Shown one piece after another: positions 51,764 to 61,248 of a stretch of 64,000 bases of DNA. The notes beneath the pieces were generated by a model. The model was not told the DNA's origin and did not search any database. It saw only the letters and a program-made list of their open reading frames with translations. The translations under genes were made by a program, and so were the position numbers. The stretch is from Deltaproteobacteria bacterium HGW-Deltaproteobacteria-12 (lineage in GTDB: Bacteria; Desulfobacterota; Syntrophia; Syntrophales; Smithellaceae). Location of the stretch: contig PHBK01000011.1 of assembly GCA_002840565.1 (NCBI GenBank), positions 42,687 through 106,686 of the forward strand. The letters run 5' to 3'. Within the stretch, counting starts at the first letter, position 1. Every line of letters begins with the position of its first letter.

Positions 51764-52858
51764 TCAGTTGAGCAATCCGGCTAATTTCTTCCATGTCAGG
51801 TCGCCCATTTCTGCGGTGCCGACCAGTTTTTTTCCTTCCTGAAATATATCCTGCGTCCGGTAACCTTCTTGTAAAACCCCGGCCACGGCTTTTTCCACCA
51901 GTTCCGCTTCCGCGGGCCGTGCCATAGTATAACGCAAAAGCAGCGCTACCGATAAAATTGTGGCTAATGGATTGGCTATGTTCTTTCCGGCAATATCCGG
52001 GGCCGAGCCGTGAATCGGTTCATATAAAGCCTTGTCCTTGCCCAGGCTGGCCGACGGCAGCATGCCGATAGAACCGGTAAGCATCGCCGCTTCGTCACTT
52101 AAAATATCGCCGAACAAATTGGTGGTTACAATGACGTCAAACTGCGCCGGATTGCGGATAAGCTGCATGGCACAGTTATCTACATACATGTGCTTCAATG
52201 TCACATCGGAATAATCACGGCCGACTTCGCTGACAACACTGCGCCAGAGTTCCGTACATTCCAGCACATTGGCTTTATCCACCGAAAGGAGGTTCTTTTT
52301 GCGTTTGCGCGCAATTTCAAAAGCACGAACGGCAATCCGCGAGATTTCCTCCTCCGTATAAACCATTGTATTAACACCTTTACGCCGGCCGCTTTTCTCC
52401 TTAAAAACACCGCGCGGCTGGCCAAAGTAAATATCCCCCGTCAGTTCGCGGACGATCATAATATCAATGCCGCGGACGACTTCTTCCTTCAGCGGCGACG
52501 CATCCAGCAATTCTTCAAAAACGACCACCGGCCGCAAATTTGCGTAGAGCCCCATTTTTTCTCTTAACCCCAAAAGCGCTCTTTCCGGCCGGAACTTGTA
52601 TTCGAGCGCTTCCCACCGGGGACCGCCTACAGCTCCCAGCAAAACAGCGTCGCTTTGCATTGCCAGATCAAGGCTCTGTTCGGGCAGCGGTTCACCAAAA
52701 CGGTCATAAGCGGCGCCGCCGATATATCCTTCAGAGAATTCAAGACTGATCTTCTTTTTATCGGCAATCAGCCTTAAGATTTTTAATGCCTCCTGCATTA
52801 TTTCCGTTCCGACGCCGTCCCCGGGGAACACGGCTATATTAAAGGAGTTCTTTCCCAT
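51764..52858 (-). CDS. leuB: 3-isopropylmalate dehydrogenase
   Basis: The 364-residue product has the beta-decarboxylating dehydrogenase motifs [47 protein letters not shown] and [17 protein letters not shown] with metal Asp residues ([10 protein letters not shown]). It makes the keto acid from 3-isopropylmalate. Last gene of leuACDB, 8 bases after leuD. Confidence 0.96.
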   Translation of the reverse strand: MGKNSFNIAVFPGDGVGTEIMQEALKILRLIADKKKISLEFSEGYIGGAAYDRFGEPLPEQSLDLAMQSDAVLLGAVGGPRWEALEYKFRPERALLGLREKMGLYANLRPVVVFEELLDASPLKEEVVRGIDIMIVRELTGDIYFGQPRGVFKEKSGRRKGVNTMVYTEEEISRIAVRAFEIARKRKKNLLSVDKANVLECTELWRSVVSEVGRDYSDVTLKHMYVDNCAMQLIRNPAQFDVIVTTNLFGDILSDEAAMLTGSIGMLPSASLGKDKALYEPIHGSAPDIAGKNIANPLATILSVALLLRYTMARPAEAELVEKAVAGVLQEGYRTQDIFQEGKKLVGTAEMGDLTWKKLAGLLN

Positions 52859-52865
52859 TATTACC

Positions 52866-53351
52866 TCATATCTTTGCTATATGCTTCATCAGGCCGCCGT
52901 CGGCAATCAGTTCTTCCATAAAAGGCGGAATCGGATTGATGCTGAATGTTTTATTGCCGTTTATCGTGGATATCTTACCCTGCGCACTGTCTAAAGAAAT
53001 TTCTTCACCCTCTTGAATAGCTCCCCACAATTCGGAGGATTCAAAAATCGGCAAGCCCATGTTAAAAGAATTACGATAAAAAATACGGGCAAAGCTTTTG
53101 GCGACAACACAGGAGATGCCCGCTGCTTTGATGGCGATGGGTGCATGTTCGCGGGAAGAGCCGCAGCCGAAATTTTCTCCTCCCAGAATTATATCTCCCT
53201 CTTTAATTTTGCCGATAAATTCAGGATCGGCATCTTCCATACAATGAGCCGCCAGCTCTCCGGGATCGGATGTATTTAAATATCGCGCCGGAATTATTGC
53301 GTCGGTATCAATATTATCACCAAATTTCCATACTCTGCCTTTATAGATCAT
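52866..53351 (-). CDS. leuD: 3-isopropylmalate dehydratase small subunit
   Basis: The 161-residue product starts [21 protein letters not shown] and has [20 protein letters not shown] with the conserved Ser-Arg loop that completes the LeuC active site. The short form fits LeuC/LeuD of the archaeal-bacterial HacB/LeuD group. It is 28 bases after leuC. Confidence 0.94.
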   Translation of the reverse strand: MIYKGRVWKFGDNIDTDAIIPARYLNTSDPGELAAHCMEDADPEFIGKIKEGDIILGGENFGCGSSREHAPIAIKAAGISCVVAKSFARIFYRNSFNMGLPIFESSELWGAIQEGEEISLDSAQGKISTINGNKTFSINPIPPFMEELIADGGLMKHIAKI

Positions 53352-53378
53352 TTTTTTTCACCTTGATTCAAATAAGTG

Positions 53379-54632
53379 TTATGCCAATTCCGCAGGCGAT
53401 ACAATTCTGCCCAAAACTGCCGACGCAGCGCAAATTGCCGGGCTAGCCAGGTAAACTTCACTTTTGGGATGTCCCATCCGCCCGACAAAATTTCTGTTTG
53501 TCGTCGCAATGGCCCTTTCCCCCTCCGCTAAAATTCCCATATGGCCGCCTAAACAGGCGCCGCAGGAAGGCGGACTGATGATCGCTCCGGCATCCATAAA
53601 TGTTTCCAGCAGCCCCTCCTGCAAGGCCTGACGGTAAATTGCCGGAGTAGCGGGAACGACAATCAGCCGCACGGCTGCAGCGGCTTTTCTTCCTTTTAAA
53701 ATCCGGGCGGCAATTCTTAAATCTTCAATGCGGCCGTTGGTGCAGGAGCCGATCAATGACTGGTCGATTCTTACGTTCCCCGCCTGGCTGATGCTTTTGA
53801 CATTGGAAGGCAGATGCGGAAAAGCAACCTGCGGCTCAATTTTGCCTGCGTCAATTTCGATTACTTCGGAATAGACGGCGTCTTTATCGGAGGAATAAAA
53901 TGTGTATTTTCGTTTGGCCCTTTGCTCTACATATTCTCTGGTGATTTCATCCGGCGGGAAAATGCCGTTTTTTGCCCCTGCTTCAATGGCCATGTTGGCC
54001 ATAGAGAGGCGGTCCAGATTATCAATTGTCTCCCCGGCAAATTCCATCGCCTTGTAAAGGGCGCCATCCACGCCGATACGTCCAATGATATTCAAAATCA
54101 AATCTTTCCCGGAAACCCATTTCTGCAGAGAACCGGAAATAATAAATTTCATGGACTGGGGAACTTTAAACCAGAGCTCTCCCGTGAGCATGGCCGCCGC
54201 CAGATCGGTACTGCCGACTCCCGTGGCAAATGCGCCGAGGCCGCCGTAGGTGCAGGTATGGCTGTCCGCACCGATAACGAGATCGCCGGGCAAAACAATG
54301 CCTGCTTCCGGCAACAAAGCATGCTCGACGCCAACATTGCCGCCTTCATAAAAATGGGTTATGTTTTGCTCGCGGGCAAACTCGCGCACGAATTTACATT
54401 GCATAGCCGAGTTGATATCTTTGTTAGGTGTAAAATGATCCAGCACGAGCACAACCTTGTCTTTATCAAAGACTTTTCTGCCCCCCGCTTTGCGGAATTC
54501 CTTGATTGCTATGGGCGCAGTGATGTCATTACCAAGGGCGATATCCACCCTGGCGTTTATCAGTTGGCCCGGCACAATATTTTGCAGATTCGTATGCGCC
54601 AATAATATTTTTTCCGTGATTGTATATCCCAT
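53379..54632 (-). CDS. leuC: 3-isopropylmalate dehydratase large subunit
   Basis: The 417-residue aconitase-family protein has [40 protein letters not shown] and [19 protein letters not shown], holding the three cysteines of the 4Fe-4S cluster. It isomerises 2- to 3-isopropylmalate with LeuD. The length is the shorter class (about 420 residues). Confidence 0.95.
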   Translation of the reverse strand: MGYTITEKILLAHTNLQNIVPGQLINARVDIALGNDITAPIAIKEFRKAGGRKVFDKDKVVLVLDHFTPNKDINSAMQCKFVREFAREQNITHFYEGGNVGVEHALLPEAGIVLPGDLVIGADSHTCTYGGLGAFATGVGSTDLAAAMLTGELWFKVPQSMKFIISGSLQKWVSGKDLILNIIGRIGVDGALYKAMEFAGETIDNLDRLSMANMAIEAGAKNGIFPPDEITREYVEQRAKRKYTFYSSDKDAVYSEVIEIDAGKIEPQVAFPHLPSNVKSISQAGNVRIDQSLIGSCTNGRIEDLRIAARILKGRKAAAAVRLIVVPATPAIYRQALQEGLLETFMDAGAIISPPSCGACLGGHMGILAEGERAIATTNRNFVGRMGHPKSEVYLASPAICAASAVLGRIVSPAELA

Positions 54633-54683
54633 TATTTCTCCTGCCTTAAAAAATGAAAATCCTGTCTATCTCATTTCCCGCGT

Positions 54684-56228
54684 TTATTCAACTTTAACCT
54701 TCTTTACATTTTCCTTGAGAAATTCCAGCCGGTTAAGAGCATTGATGTAAGCTTTCGCCGAGGCCACTATGACATCCGGATGAGCGCCGCGGCCCGTTAC
54801 GGAATATCCGTTATATTTGAGCTGCACATTTACTTCGCCCAGCGCGTCACTGCCGCCGGTTATCGCGTTTACCGCATACTTTAATAACGAATAGTTGGTC
54901 TTTGTAATCTTCCGGATTGCCGCAAACGTCGCATCCACGGGGCCGTTGCCGAATCCGGCATCGCGGATGATTTCCTTGTCCACCTGCATCTCCATAGTGG
55001 CCGAGGGAATAGCAACATTTCCGCTGACAACGTTTAAGTAAACCAGAGCATATTTATCTTTACCGCGGTAAACCTCTTCGTAAAGGATCGCTTCCAGGTC
55101 CTCATCGTAAATATCTTTCTTTTTATCAGCCAGGTCTTTAACTTTCACGGTTATCGTGTTTAATTGATCTTCGGTCAGAGTGTAGCCCATTTTTTTATAG
55201 TGCTGTGAAATCGCATTGCGCCCGGAATGTTTGCCCATAACTATATGGGTATCGGTTATTCCAACGGATTGCGGTGTCATAATTTCGTAGGTGCTTTTCT
55301 CCTTAATTAAACCGTCCTGATGAATACCCGATTCATGGGCAAAAGCGTTGGCGCCGACAATAGCCTTGTTGGGCTGAACTGGAATGCCGGTGACCTGGGT
55401 TAACAGCCGGGAGGATTTGAATATCTTTTCGGTCTTAATATTTGTGTAAAAACCGTAAATATCCTTACGGGTATTGAGCGCCATGACCAGTTCTTCCATG
55501 GCCGTGTTGCCGGCACGCTCGCCGATGCCGTTGATGGTGCACTCCACCTGGCGGGCGCCATTAGCAAGGGCAGACAGCGAATTGGCTACGGCAACGCCCA
55601 AATCATTATGGCAATGGACGGAGATAATCGTGTCACCCATATTCTTCACATGAGCAAACAAATACGCGATCAGGTTGCCGTATTCTTCGGGAACGGCATA
55701 GCCGACCGTATCGGGAACATTTACTGTACTTGCCCCGGCTTCAATCACGGCGGAAACAATTTCGACGAGATAGTCTTTATCGGTGCGGGTGGCATCCATT
55801 GCTGAGAATTCGATATTATCCGTATAAGCTCGTGCCCGCGACACAGCAGCTACTGCGTCCTCGAGCACCTGCGCGCGTGTTTTTTTCAACTGATATTTCA
55901 AATGAATATCCGAAGAGGAAATAAAAGTATGAATGCGCGGCTGAGCGGCATCTTTGATGGCCTGCCAGGCGCGATCAATATCAGTGTTATTGGCCCGCGC
56001 CAGTGCCGCAATCTGACATTTTTTTATTTCCTTCGCAATTCGTTTGACAGCCTGAAAATCGCCTTCGGAGGCTATCGGAAACCCGGCCTCGATTATGTCC
56101 ACTCCCAGGTTTTCCAACTGTCTGGCTATGATCAGTTTTTCCTCTGTATTCATACTGGCGCCGGGCGATTGTTCACCATCCCGAAGCGTCGTATCAAAAA
56201 TATAAATTCGATTCTTGTCGTGATGCAT
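54684..56228 (-). CDS. leuA: 2-isopropylmalate synthase
   Basis: The 514-residue product has the N-terminal DRE-TIM barrel ([46 protein letters not shown]) and a C-terminal regulatory domain (about 390-510) that binds leucine for feedback. It condenses acetyl-CoA with 2-oxoisovalerate, the first leucine-specific step. The ATG at 56228 has AAGGAG six bases upstream. A longer in-frame start at 56333 would run into the attenuator hairpin. Transcription of leuACDB is likely controlled by the leader at 56303-56487. Confidence 0.96.
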   Translation of the reverse strand: MHHDKNRIYIFDTTLRDGEQSPGASMNTEEKLIIARQLENLGVDIIEAGFPIASEGDFQAVKRIAKEIKKCQIAALARANNTDIDRAWQAIKDAAQPRIHTFISSSDIHLKYQLKKTRAQVLEDAVAAVSRARAYTDNIEFSAMDATRTDKDYLVEIVSAVIEAGASTVNVPDTVGYAVPEEYGNLIAYLFAHVKNMGDTIISVHCHNDLGVAVANSLSALANGARQVECTINGIGERAGNTAMEELVMALNTRKDIYGFYTNIKTEKIFKSSRLLTQVTGIPVQPNKAIVGANAFAHESGIHQDGLIKEKSTYEIMTPQSVGITDTHIVMGKHSGRNAISQHYKKMGYTLTEDQLNTITVKVKDLADKKKDIYDEDLEAILYEEVYRGKDKYALVYLNVVSGNVAIPSATMEMQVDKEIIRDAGFGNGPVDATFAAIRKITKTNYSLLKYAVNAITGGSDALGEVNVQLKYNGYSVTGRGAHPDVIVASAKAYINALNRLEFLKENVKKVKVE

Positions 56229-56242
56229 ATCAAGCTCCTTGA

Positions 56243-56266
56243 AATTGGTTAGTCGACTTACCCCGC
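56243..56266 (+). repeat. REP-like element, copy 2
   Basis: AATTGGTTAGTCGACTTACC then CCGC matches 22 of 24 bases of 30714-30737, in the same orientation. It lies between the leu attenuator hairpin and the leuA ribosome binding site. Confidence 0.5.
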
Positions 56267-56302
56267 CGAAGCAGGCTTGGCGCAAACAGCTACTTCCTTT
56301 TA

Positions 56303-56344
56303 CAAAAACAAAAAAGGCCGTGGGTGTTGCCACCCACGGCCTTT
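56303..56344 (-). terminator. Attenuator terminator in the leu operon leader
   Basis: On the minus strand AAAGGCCGTGGGTG and CACCCACGGCCTTT form a perfect 14-bp stem with a 4-base loop (56313-56344), followed by a run TTTTTT-G-TTTTT. The hairpin lies 85 bases upstream of leuA and 24 bases after the leader peptide stop. A second pair, TCAGGTTATC (near the leader stop) and GATTACCTGA (just before the terminator), could compete with other folds. This is the layout of a classical transcription attenuator. Confidence 0.88.
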
Positions 56345-56367
56345 CAGGTAATCTTCTTAATTCTAGT

Positions 56368-56487
56368 TTATAGATAACCTGAAAACGATGGGCGGGCGGC
56401 CTTGGCTAAAAGGCGCAAAAGGGCGAGACCCAGCAGCAGGGGCAGAATATTAATCGCTGAAATCAGTCCTCTTTCCGCATTAAACAT
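56368..56487 (-). CDS. leuL: leu operon leader peptide
   Basis: ATG at 56487 opens a 39-residue ORF beginning MFNAERGLISAINI, and continuing LPLLLGLALLRLLAKAARPS. Residues 15-27 hold nine leucines, eleven in total, using CTG, CTC, CTT, TTG and TTA codons. Stalling there when charged tRNA-Leu is scarce would block the early fold and let polymerase pass the terminator. The stop lies 24 bases before the attenuator stem. The peptide has no similarity to the short E. coli LeuL that I can see. The coding claim is inferred from the Leu run and position. Confidence 0.8.
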   Translation of the reverse strand: MFNAERGLISAINILPLLLGLALLRLLAKAARPSFSGYL

Positions 56488-56603
56488 CGTTTTTAGGAAA
56501 CCTTTTCTTAAATTTGATCTGCCTCATTAAATCAGATCAGAATATTTGTCAAAGATTATTTTTGTTCACCGGCGCAATGGACTCTCCGCCGCAGCAGCAA
56601 TCA

Positions 56604-57287
56604 TTACTTTTTGCCGTCGACTAACTTCGGCAGCAGCTTTTCCGCCCAATTATTTATTTCCGGCCAATTGCGCAGATCACCTTCCGGTGTTTTGATCATA
56701 TTTTTGATGATAATTTTTTCAAAAAACCCCAGTTTGGAATAATCCATCTTGCCGGCAAAAAGGCCGGCATCGACAGGTGCCACCTCGGCACGGAGCGGAT
56801 CAAGATAGGCATCGACGATTTTGCGCTTTTCCGGGGTGTCTTCTCTCAGTGTCATGCCAGCAACAAAATAGGCAACCGGCAGCTTGCGCAACTCTTCTTT
56901 ATGCGCTTTAACAAAATCAGTAACTTCCGGCAGAATTTTACCGGCACGCACCGCACTGCCCAAAACAACAGCCGAATAGCCGTTTAAATTATTCAGGCTT
57001 TTCACCGGCTTCACATCCACGGCAACTCCGCCCTGGGCCAGCTTTTTCCCAATGGCATCCGCCACCTCGGCAGTTGAGCCGGCCCGGGTGCCATAGGCAA
57101 CCAATATTTTTGCCTTCATAGATCCGCCTTCCCCATACTTGAATTCCGGAAGACCGATATCTTTTGCGCTGCATGAGCTGAACAGCAACACCAGGCAAAG
57201 ATTAACAAAACAGAGGATAAATAATCGCCCCGAAGTGTTGCGGCGCTTCCCGGCAGCATCATTATTTTTTGATTTATTGTTTTTCAT
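56604..57287 (-). CDS. Flavodoxin-like lipoprotein
   Basis: The 227-residue product has a membrane-targeting N-terminus and a lipobox (LLFSSCSAK, Cys about 39). After it comes a flavodoxin domain: KILVAYGTRAGSTAEVADAI (FMN phosphate loop), then GYSAVVLGSAVRAGKILPEV and VAYFVAGMTL. It resembles HemG-type protoporphyrinogen oxidases and Flavodoxin_5. Being a lipoprotein with this fold is uncommon. Redox partner unknown. Confidence 0.8.
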   Translation of the reverse strand: MKNNKSKNNDAAGKRRNTSGRLFILCFVNLCLVLLFSSCSAKDIGLPEFKYGEGGSMKAKILVAYGTRAGSTAEVADAIGKKLAQGGVAVDVKPVKSLNNLNGYSAVVLGSAVRAGKILPEVTDFVKAHKEELRKLPVAYFVAGMTLREDTPEKRKIVDAYLDPLRAEVAPVDAGLFAGKMDYSKLGFFEKIIIKNMIKTPEGDLRNWPEINNWAEKLLPKLVDGKK

Positions 57288-57310
57288 AGCTTTTACTATA
57301 CACCATTCTC

Positions 57311-57341
57311 AAAAAAAAAGGGAGCGCTAAGCGCTCCCTTT
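57311..57341 (-). terminator. Intrinsic terminator after the ZraP-like gene
   Basis: AAGGGAGCGC and GCGCTCCCTT form a 10-bp stem with a TAA loop. On the minus strand nine T follow, so it ends the ZraP-like transcript and separates it from the flavodoxin gene. Confidence 0.9.
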
Positions 57342-57366
57342 CCGAGGAGGGGTGGAACAAAAAAAT

Positions 57367-57873
57367 TTAGTAGCAGATGCCCGGGCCGCGTCCACCATGG
57401 CCTCTCATGCCGCCGCGGGGACCAAAACCCATGCCTCTTTCCCAGCCGGAGTTAACCAGCTTTTCCTGCTGTTCGGGTGTCAGCACTTTACGAATTTCCA
57501 GGCGCATTGCCGTTGCCTTACTTTGCATTTGATCGCGCAGAGCGCTTACTTCCGCCTGGGCGGCAGTAATTTTATCTTTGTCCGGATTGGTCTGCAGCCA
57601 GAGCCTGCGCAGCTCAACCGATTTATCGAACATCTTTTCCCTGACCGGTCTTAATTCTTTTTGATGGGCCGTTTGCAGAGCTTCAATTTTTGTTTTCTGT
57701 TCAGCGGAAAGATTCAGCTTTTCCCAGGCGTTAGTCCGATGATAACCCGGTCCACTGCCCGGACCCATCCCTTCTCCGGGACCGCGGCCGGCGCCAGGAC
57801 CAAAAGCGAATACCGGCATGGTCAAAAGCAGCCCCATCGCAACGGTGATTAATGTTAATGTTAACTTTTTCAT
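57367..57873 (-). CDS. ZraP/Spy-like periplasmic metal-sensing protein
   Basis: The 168-residue product has a signal peptide (KKLTLTLITVAMGLLLTMPVFA), a Gly/Pro-rich stretch, then helices with the LTxxQ motifs (LSAEQKTKIEAL and LTPEQQEKLV) of the Spy/CpxP/ZraP fold, and a Gly/His/Arg-rich tail. It is the periplasmic zinc-binding chaperone paired with ZraSR in E. coli. It faces a ZraSR-like kinase and regulator across a divergent promoter and has a near-consensus sigma-54 promoter. Confidence 0.84.
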   Translation of the reverse strand: MKKLTLTLITVAMGLLLTMPVFAFGPGAGRGPGEGMGPGSGPGYHRTNAWEKLNLSAEQKTKIEALQTAHQKELRPVREKMFDKSVELRRLWLQTNPDKDKITAAQAEVSALRDQMQSKATAMRLEIRKVLTPEQQEKLVNSGWERGMGFGPRGGMRGHGGRGPGICY

Positions 57874-57925
57874 GATTTATCTCCTTTTTATATATTTTTT
57901 ATTTGCGCAAGTTAATAGGACATAG

Positions 57926-57942
57926 AGCAAAGGTTGTGCCAT
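57926..57942 (-). promoter_or_regulatory. Sigma-54 promoter of the ZraP-like gene
   Basis: The minus strand reads ATGGCACAACCTTTGCT: TGGCAC and TTTGCT with the exact 10-base GG to GC spacing. It is very close to the TGGCAC-N5-TTGC consensus and lies 53 bases before the ATG. Predicted to be activated by the NtrC-type regulator at 59838. Confidence 0.85.
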
Positions 57943-57951
57943 TTGAAAAAC

Positions 57952-57971
57952 ATTCAATGAACATATTGAAT
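57952..57971. promoter_or_regulatory. Inverted repeat upstream of the ZraP-like promoter
   Basis: ATTCAAT and ATTGAAT are separated by GAACAT, directly behind the -24 element. It is a candidate activator site, although enhancer sites usually lie further upstream. Two more symmetric words lie nearby (58028-58042 and 58052-58065). Confidence 0.5.
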
Positions 57972-58027
57972 ATATTAGAAATATTCATTATACCGTAAAT
58001 AATCATTTGTATTTTTTCCAGATAAGC

Positions 58028-58075
58028 GGATAATATATATCCACAATAAAGTATCCAGATGGATAAATTGTATCC
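58028..58075. promoter_or_regulatory. Cluster of GGATA/TATCC palindromes in the zraP-zraS gap
   Basis: GGATA-ATATA-TATCC (58028-58042), TATCC-AGAT-GGATA (58052-58065) and a further TATCC at 58071. They are 70-130 bases from the zraP-like promoter and near the start of the kinase gene. They look like repeated binding sites for a dimeric regulator. Binding by ZraR is an inference. Confidence 0.5.
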
Positions 58076-58124
58076 AGGGACAGCTCTGCAAATATGGTCC
58101 CCTTCAGCCGATGGAGAGTTACCT

Positions 58125-59837
58125 ATGACGACTACAGTCAGGAAAAAATTCCGCTTTGATATTTCACTCTGGGTGGCGATAAGCGCTATCGCCGTACTGG
58201 CTGTGATTTCCGCCGTGATGACTTTCACCCATTTCCAGCGGCAAAAGGAACAGGCCGTCGAGTTGCTGACGGAAAAAGGCGTCGTGTTGATTCGATCTCT
58301 GGAAGCAGGCTTACGCAGCCAGGATGGAGCAGGCGGGGACATCTTTCGAATGCGCAAGCTCTTAATGGAGACAGCTCAGCAGCCTGATATTGACTACATT
58401 GTTCTTACCGACTCCAGGGGTAAAATAATCGCCGACAGCGATCCTTCCATGGTCGGGCAGCAATATGGTCTGGATTTGGACACGGAAAAAACATCCTTGA
58501 GCACGGATCATAAATGGCGGGAGACAACCAACCCGGGAGGCGCCGGCACCTTTGAAGTTTATCGCGGTTTCTTCCCCCGGGAAAGATTTGATGAAAAGCC
58601 GGCGGCGGTGCCCGAAAGCGGCAGGATGATTATTTATGTCGGCTTTAATATGGCCACCATCGAAAAGGCCAATAAAGAGGATACTCGAAACACAATCATT
58701 CTTGCTTCAATCCTTTTGTTGATCGGCTCCTCGGCAATTGTTTCCTTATTTCTCGCCCAGGCCTATCGCACGGCGCGCACTTCGCTTTCCCGCATAACGG
58801 TATTTTCTGAAGCTCTCGTTAAAAATATGCCGGTTGGTCTTGTAGCGCTTGATGAGGGAGGCAATATTGCCATCTGCAACGAAAAGGCCCGCGCTATTTT
58901 AGATATAGCAGGCAGGGAAGCCGCAAATAAGCAGGCAGGCGCTTTATTGCCGGCTCCTCTGCAACAAATATTTGCCGACCTCCCCGCAATCGGCGGTCTG
59001 GTGGAAGAGGACATCCAGCTTCTTTCCGGACAGAAGGAAAATAAAACACTGGAAATTGTTGCCGCCGGCCTTACCGCCGAGGGAATCCCCACCGGAAAAA
59101 TAATGCTGCTGCGCGATGTCACTGCGCTCCGGCAACTGGAAAAGGAAGTGGTCAAAAGCCGTCATTTAAATTCTATCGCCAGTCTGGCCGCAGGGGTTGC
59201 CCATGAGATCAGAAACCCGCTCAGTTCCATCAAGGGATTTGCCGTTTATTTCCGGGAAAGATTCTCCGGCAATAAAGAGGACCAGCAGACGGCGGACATC
59301 ATGATTGCCGAAGTGGAGCGCCTTAATCGTGTCATCAGCCAGCTCATTGAATTCGCTCGGCCTCTGGAGTTGAAAAGGGAAAAAGCATGTTTCCCCGATT
59401 TGCTTCACCACGCCCTGGGCTTGATTGCCGCCGAGGCAAAAAATAATTCCATCGTCATCACTGCCGACCAGGCGTTTGATTTGCCGCTGGCGGAAGTCGA
59501 TCCCGATAAAGTAAAGCAGGTGCTGCTTAATCTTTTTCTCAACTCCCTGGGGGCAATGAAAAATGGGGGGACCCTGACAATCAAAATTGCGCCGGAAAAA
59601 GACCAGCTCGTTGTAACCATAACCGATACCGGCACCGGTATCGAAAAGATGGATTTGCCGCACATCTACGATCCTTATTTTACTTCGAAGCCCGCAGGCA
59701 CAGGTCTGGGATTGGCGGTCGTTCAGAAGATCATGGAAGCGCACGGCGGGACGATTTCTGTGGAGAGCGTCATCAACCGGGGAACTACTGTCCGGCTGCA
59801 ATTCCCGGTCAATTCCGATAGCAAGAAGGATATATAA
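58125..59837 (+). CDS. zraS: ZraS-like sensor histidine kinase
   Basis: The product (about 570 residues from ATG 58125, GGAG upstream) has a first transmembrane helix (about 14-34), a periplasmic domain, a second helix (about 189-212), a PAS-like domain (KNMPVGLVALDEGGNIAICN), the HisKA box GVAHEIRNPLSSIKG with the phospho-accepting His, and an ATPase domain (GTGIEKMDLPHIYDPYF, GTGLGLAVVQKIMEAHGG). It would sense periplasmic metal or envelope stress and phosphorylate the partner regulator. An earlier in-frame ATG at 58059 is possible but lacks a good binding site. Confidence 0.9.
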   Translation: MTTTVRKKFRFDISLWVAISAIAVLAVISAVMTFTHFQRQKEQAVELLTEKGVVLIRSLEAGLRSQDGAGGDIFRMRKLLMETAQQPDIDYIVLTDSRGKIIADSDPSMVGQQYGLDLDTEKTSLSTDHKWRETTNPGGAGTFEVYRGFFPRERFDEKPAAVPESGRMIIYVGFNMATIEKANKEDTRNTIILASILLLIGSSAIVSLFLAQAYRTARTSLSRITVFSEALVKNMPVGLVALDEGGNIAICNEKARAILDIAGREAANKQAGALLPAPLQQIFADLPAIGGLVEEDIQLLSGQKENKTLEIVAAGLTAEGIPTGKIMLLRDVTALRQLEKEVVKSRHLNSIASLAAGVAHEIRNPLSSIKGFAVYFRERFSGNKEDQQTADIMIAEVERLNRVISQLIEFARPLELKREKACFPDLLHHALGLIAAEAKNNSIVITADQAFDLPLAEVDPDKVKQVLLNLFLNSLGAMKNGGTLTIKIAPEKDQLVVTITDTGTGIEKMDLPHIYDPYFTSKPAGTGLGLAVVQKIMEAHGGTISVESVINRGTTVRLQFPVNSDSKKDI

Positions 59838-61202
59838 ATGAAAACAAGTCAATCAATTCTGGTCGTTGATGATGATGTGGCACATCGGCTCATGCTCAAA
59901 AAGCTGATCGGCAGCTGGGGCTATGAAATCTCCGAGGCTGAGGATGGATCCGTGGCAATTTCCGAAGTCCAGAAGCGGGCCTTCGACCTGATTTTGATGG
60001 ACATTCGCATGCTCAATGTTTCCGGGATCGAAGCTCTGGAGCAAATCAAAGTTATCAACCCGGCCATACCGGTGATCATCATGACCGCCTATGCTTCCGT
60101 GGAAACGGCAGTCAACGCTTTGAAAAAAGGCGCTTACGATTATCTTACCAAGCCGCTCGATTTTGATGAATTGAAAATTGCCATCGCCCGCGCCACTGAA
60201 CACAGCGGTCTGAAAAAAGAAAATGAATATCTCAGGGAAAGACTGGGCGAGAGGTTCGACAGGCAAAGTATTATCGGCCAGAGCCCGGCCATGGTCAAAC
60301 TGCTGGATACCGTCTCTCAGGTGGCGGCAACCGAAGCAACCATTCTGATTACCGGTGAATCGGGGACAGGCAAGGAAATGATTGCCAATGCCATCCATTA
60401 CAACTCGCAGCGCGCCGGCGCACCTTTCATCAAAATAAATTGTGCGGCGCTGACCGAAACGCTGCTGGAATCGGAATTATTCGGCCATGAAAAAGGAGCG
60501 TTCACCGGTGCCGACCGCAAGCGGGAGGGAAAGTTCCGCCAGGCTGACGGCGGCAGTATATTTTTAGATGAAGTCAGCGAAATGTCACCGTCCATGCAGG
60601 TGAAGCTTTTGCGGGTTTTGCAGGAAAGAGAAATTACCCGGGTCGGCGGGTCGGAGGTTCTCAAAATTAATGTCCGGGTAATTGCCGCTTCCAATAAGGA
60701 CTTGAAAAAAGAAATGGGAAAAGGACGATTCCGCGAAGACTTGTTTTATCGCCTGAATGTCGTTGCCCTGCATGTGCCGCCGCTCCATGCAAGAAGAGAG
60801 GACATTCCCTTGCTGGCACAGCATTTCTTGAATCTCTTTGCCGAAAAAAACCATAAAGGCATCAAGGGATTTACCCCGCAGGCAATGGAAAAGCTTTTAA
60901 AGTATTCCTGGCCGGGCAACGTCCGGGAACTGATGAATGCGGTGGAAAGAGCGGTTGTCCTTTCCCGGGCGGAATATCTGAGTGTTGATGATCTGGCTTT
61001 TCTTTCGGCAGATACTGCGGCTGCGGAGACAAGCGAGCAGATCAGCCTGCCGGAAAATGTTCCGCTGGAGGAAATGGAAAAAAGGACCATTCTGGAAACC
61101 CTGCAGACCGTCGGTGGGAACAAGAGCGAAGCCGCACGGCGCTTGGGCATCACCCGCAAAACACTGCGCGCCAAATTGGACAAGTACCAGGTTGGCGGCT
61201 GA
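59838..61202 (+). CDS. zraR: ZraR-like sigma-54-dependent response regulator
   Basis: The 454-residue product has a receiver domain with phosphoacceptor Asp55 (LILMDIRM), an AAA+ domain with Walker A GESGTGKE at 173-180, the sigma-54-contacting GAFTGA at 220-225, Walker B GGSIFLDEVSEM, and a C-terminal Fis-type helix-turn-helix (SEAARRLGITRKTLRAKL). It directly follows the kinase gene. It should activate the sigma-54 promoter of the ZraP-like gene. It may also act on the PEP-CTERM gene, which is not shown. Confidence 0.93.
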   Translation: MKTSQSILVVDDDVAHRLMLKKLIGSWGYEISEAEDGSVAISEVQKRAFDLILMDIRMLNVSGIEALEQIKVINPAIPVIIMTAYASVETAVNALKKGAYDYLTKPLDFDELKIAIARATEHSGLKKENEYLRERLGERFDRQSIIGQSPAMVKLLDTVSQVAATEATILITGESGTGKEMIANAIHYNSQRAGAPFIKINCAALTETLLESELFGHEKGAFTGADRKREGKFRQADGGSIFLDEVSEMSPSMQVKLLRVLQEREITRVGGSEVLKINVRVIAASNKDLKKEMGKGRFREDLFYRLNVVALHVPPLHARREDIPLLAQHFLNLFAEKNHKGIKGFTPQAMEKLLKYSWPGNVRELMNAVERAVVLSRAEYLSVDDLAFLSADTAAAETSEQISLPENVPLEEMEKRTILETLQTVGGNKSEAARRLGITRKTLRAKLDKYQVGG

Positions 61203-61248
61203 TGCTGAGCTGAAGAATTTATCTTTTTGTTTAGCTTGGGGGGACATC

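Noticed and set aside
56313..56344. Hairpin as a simple terminator of the gene on the plus strand
   Set aside because: The U-tract lies on the minus strand and a Leu-rich ORF precedes it there, so an attenuator of leuA is the better reading.
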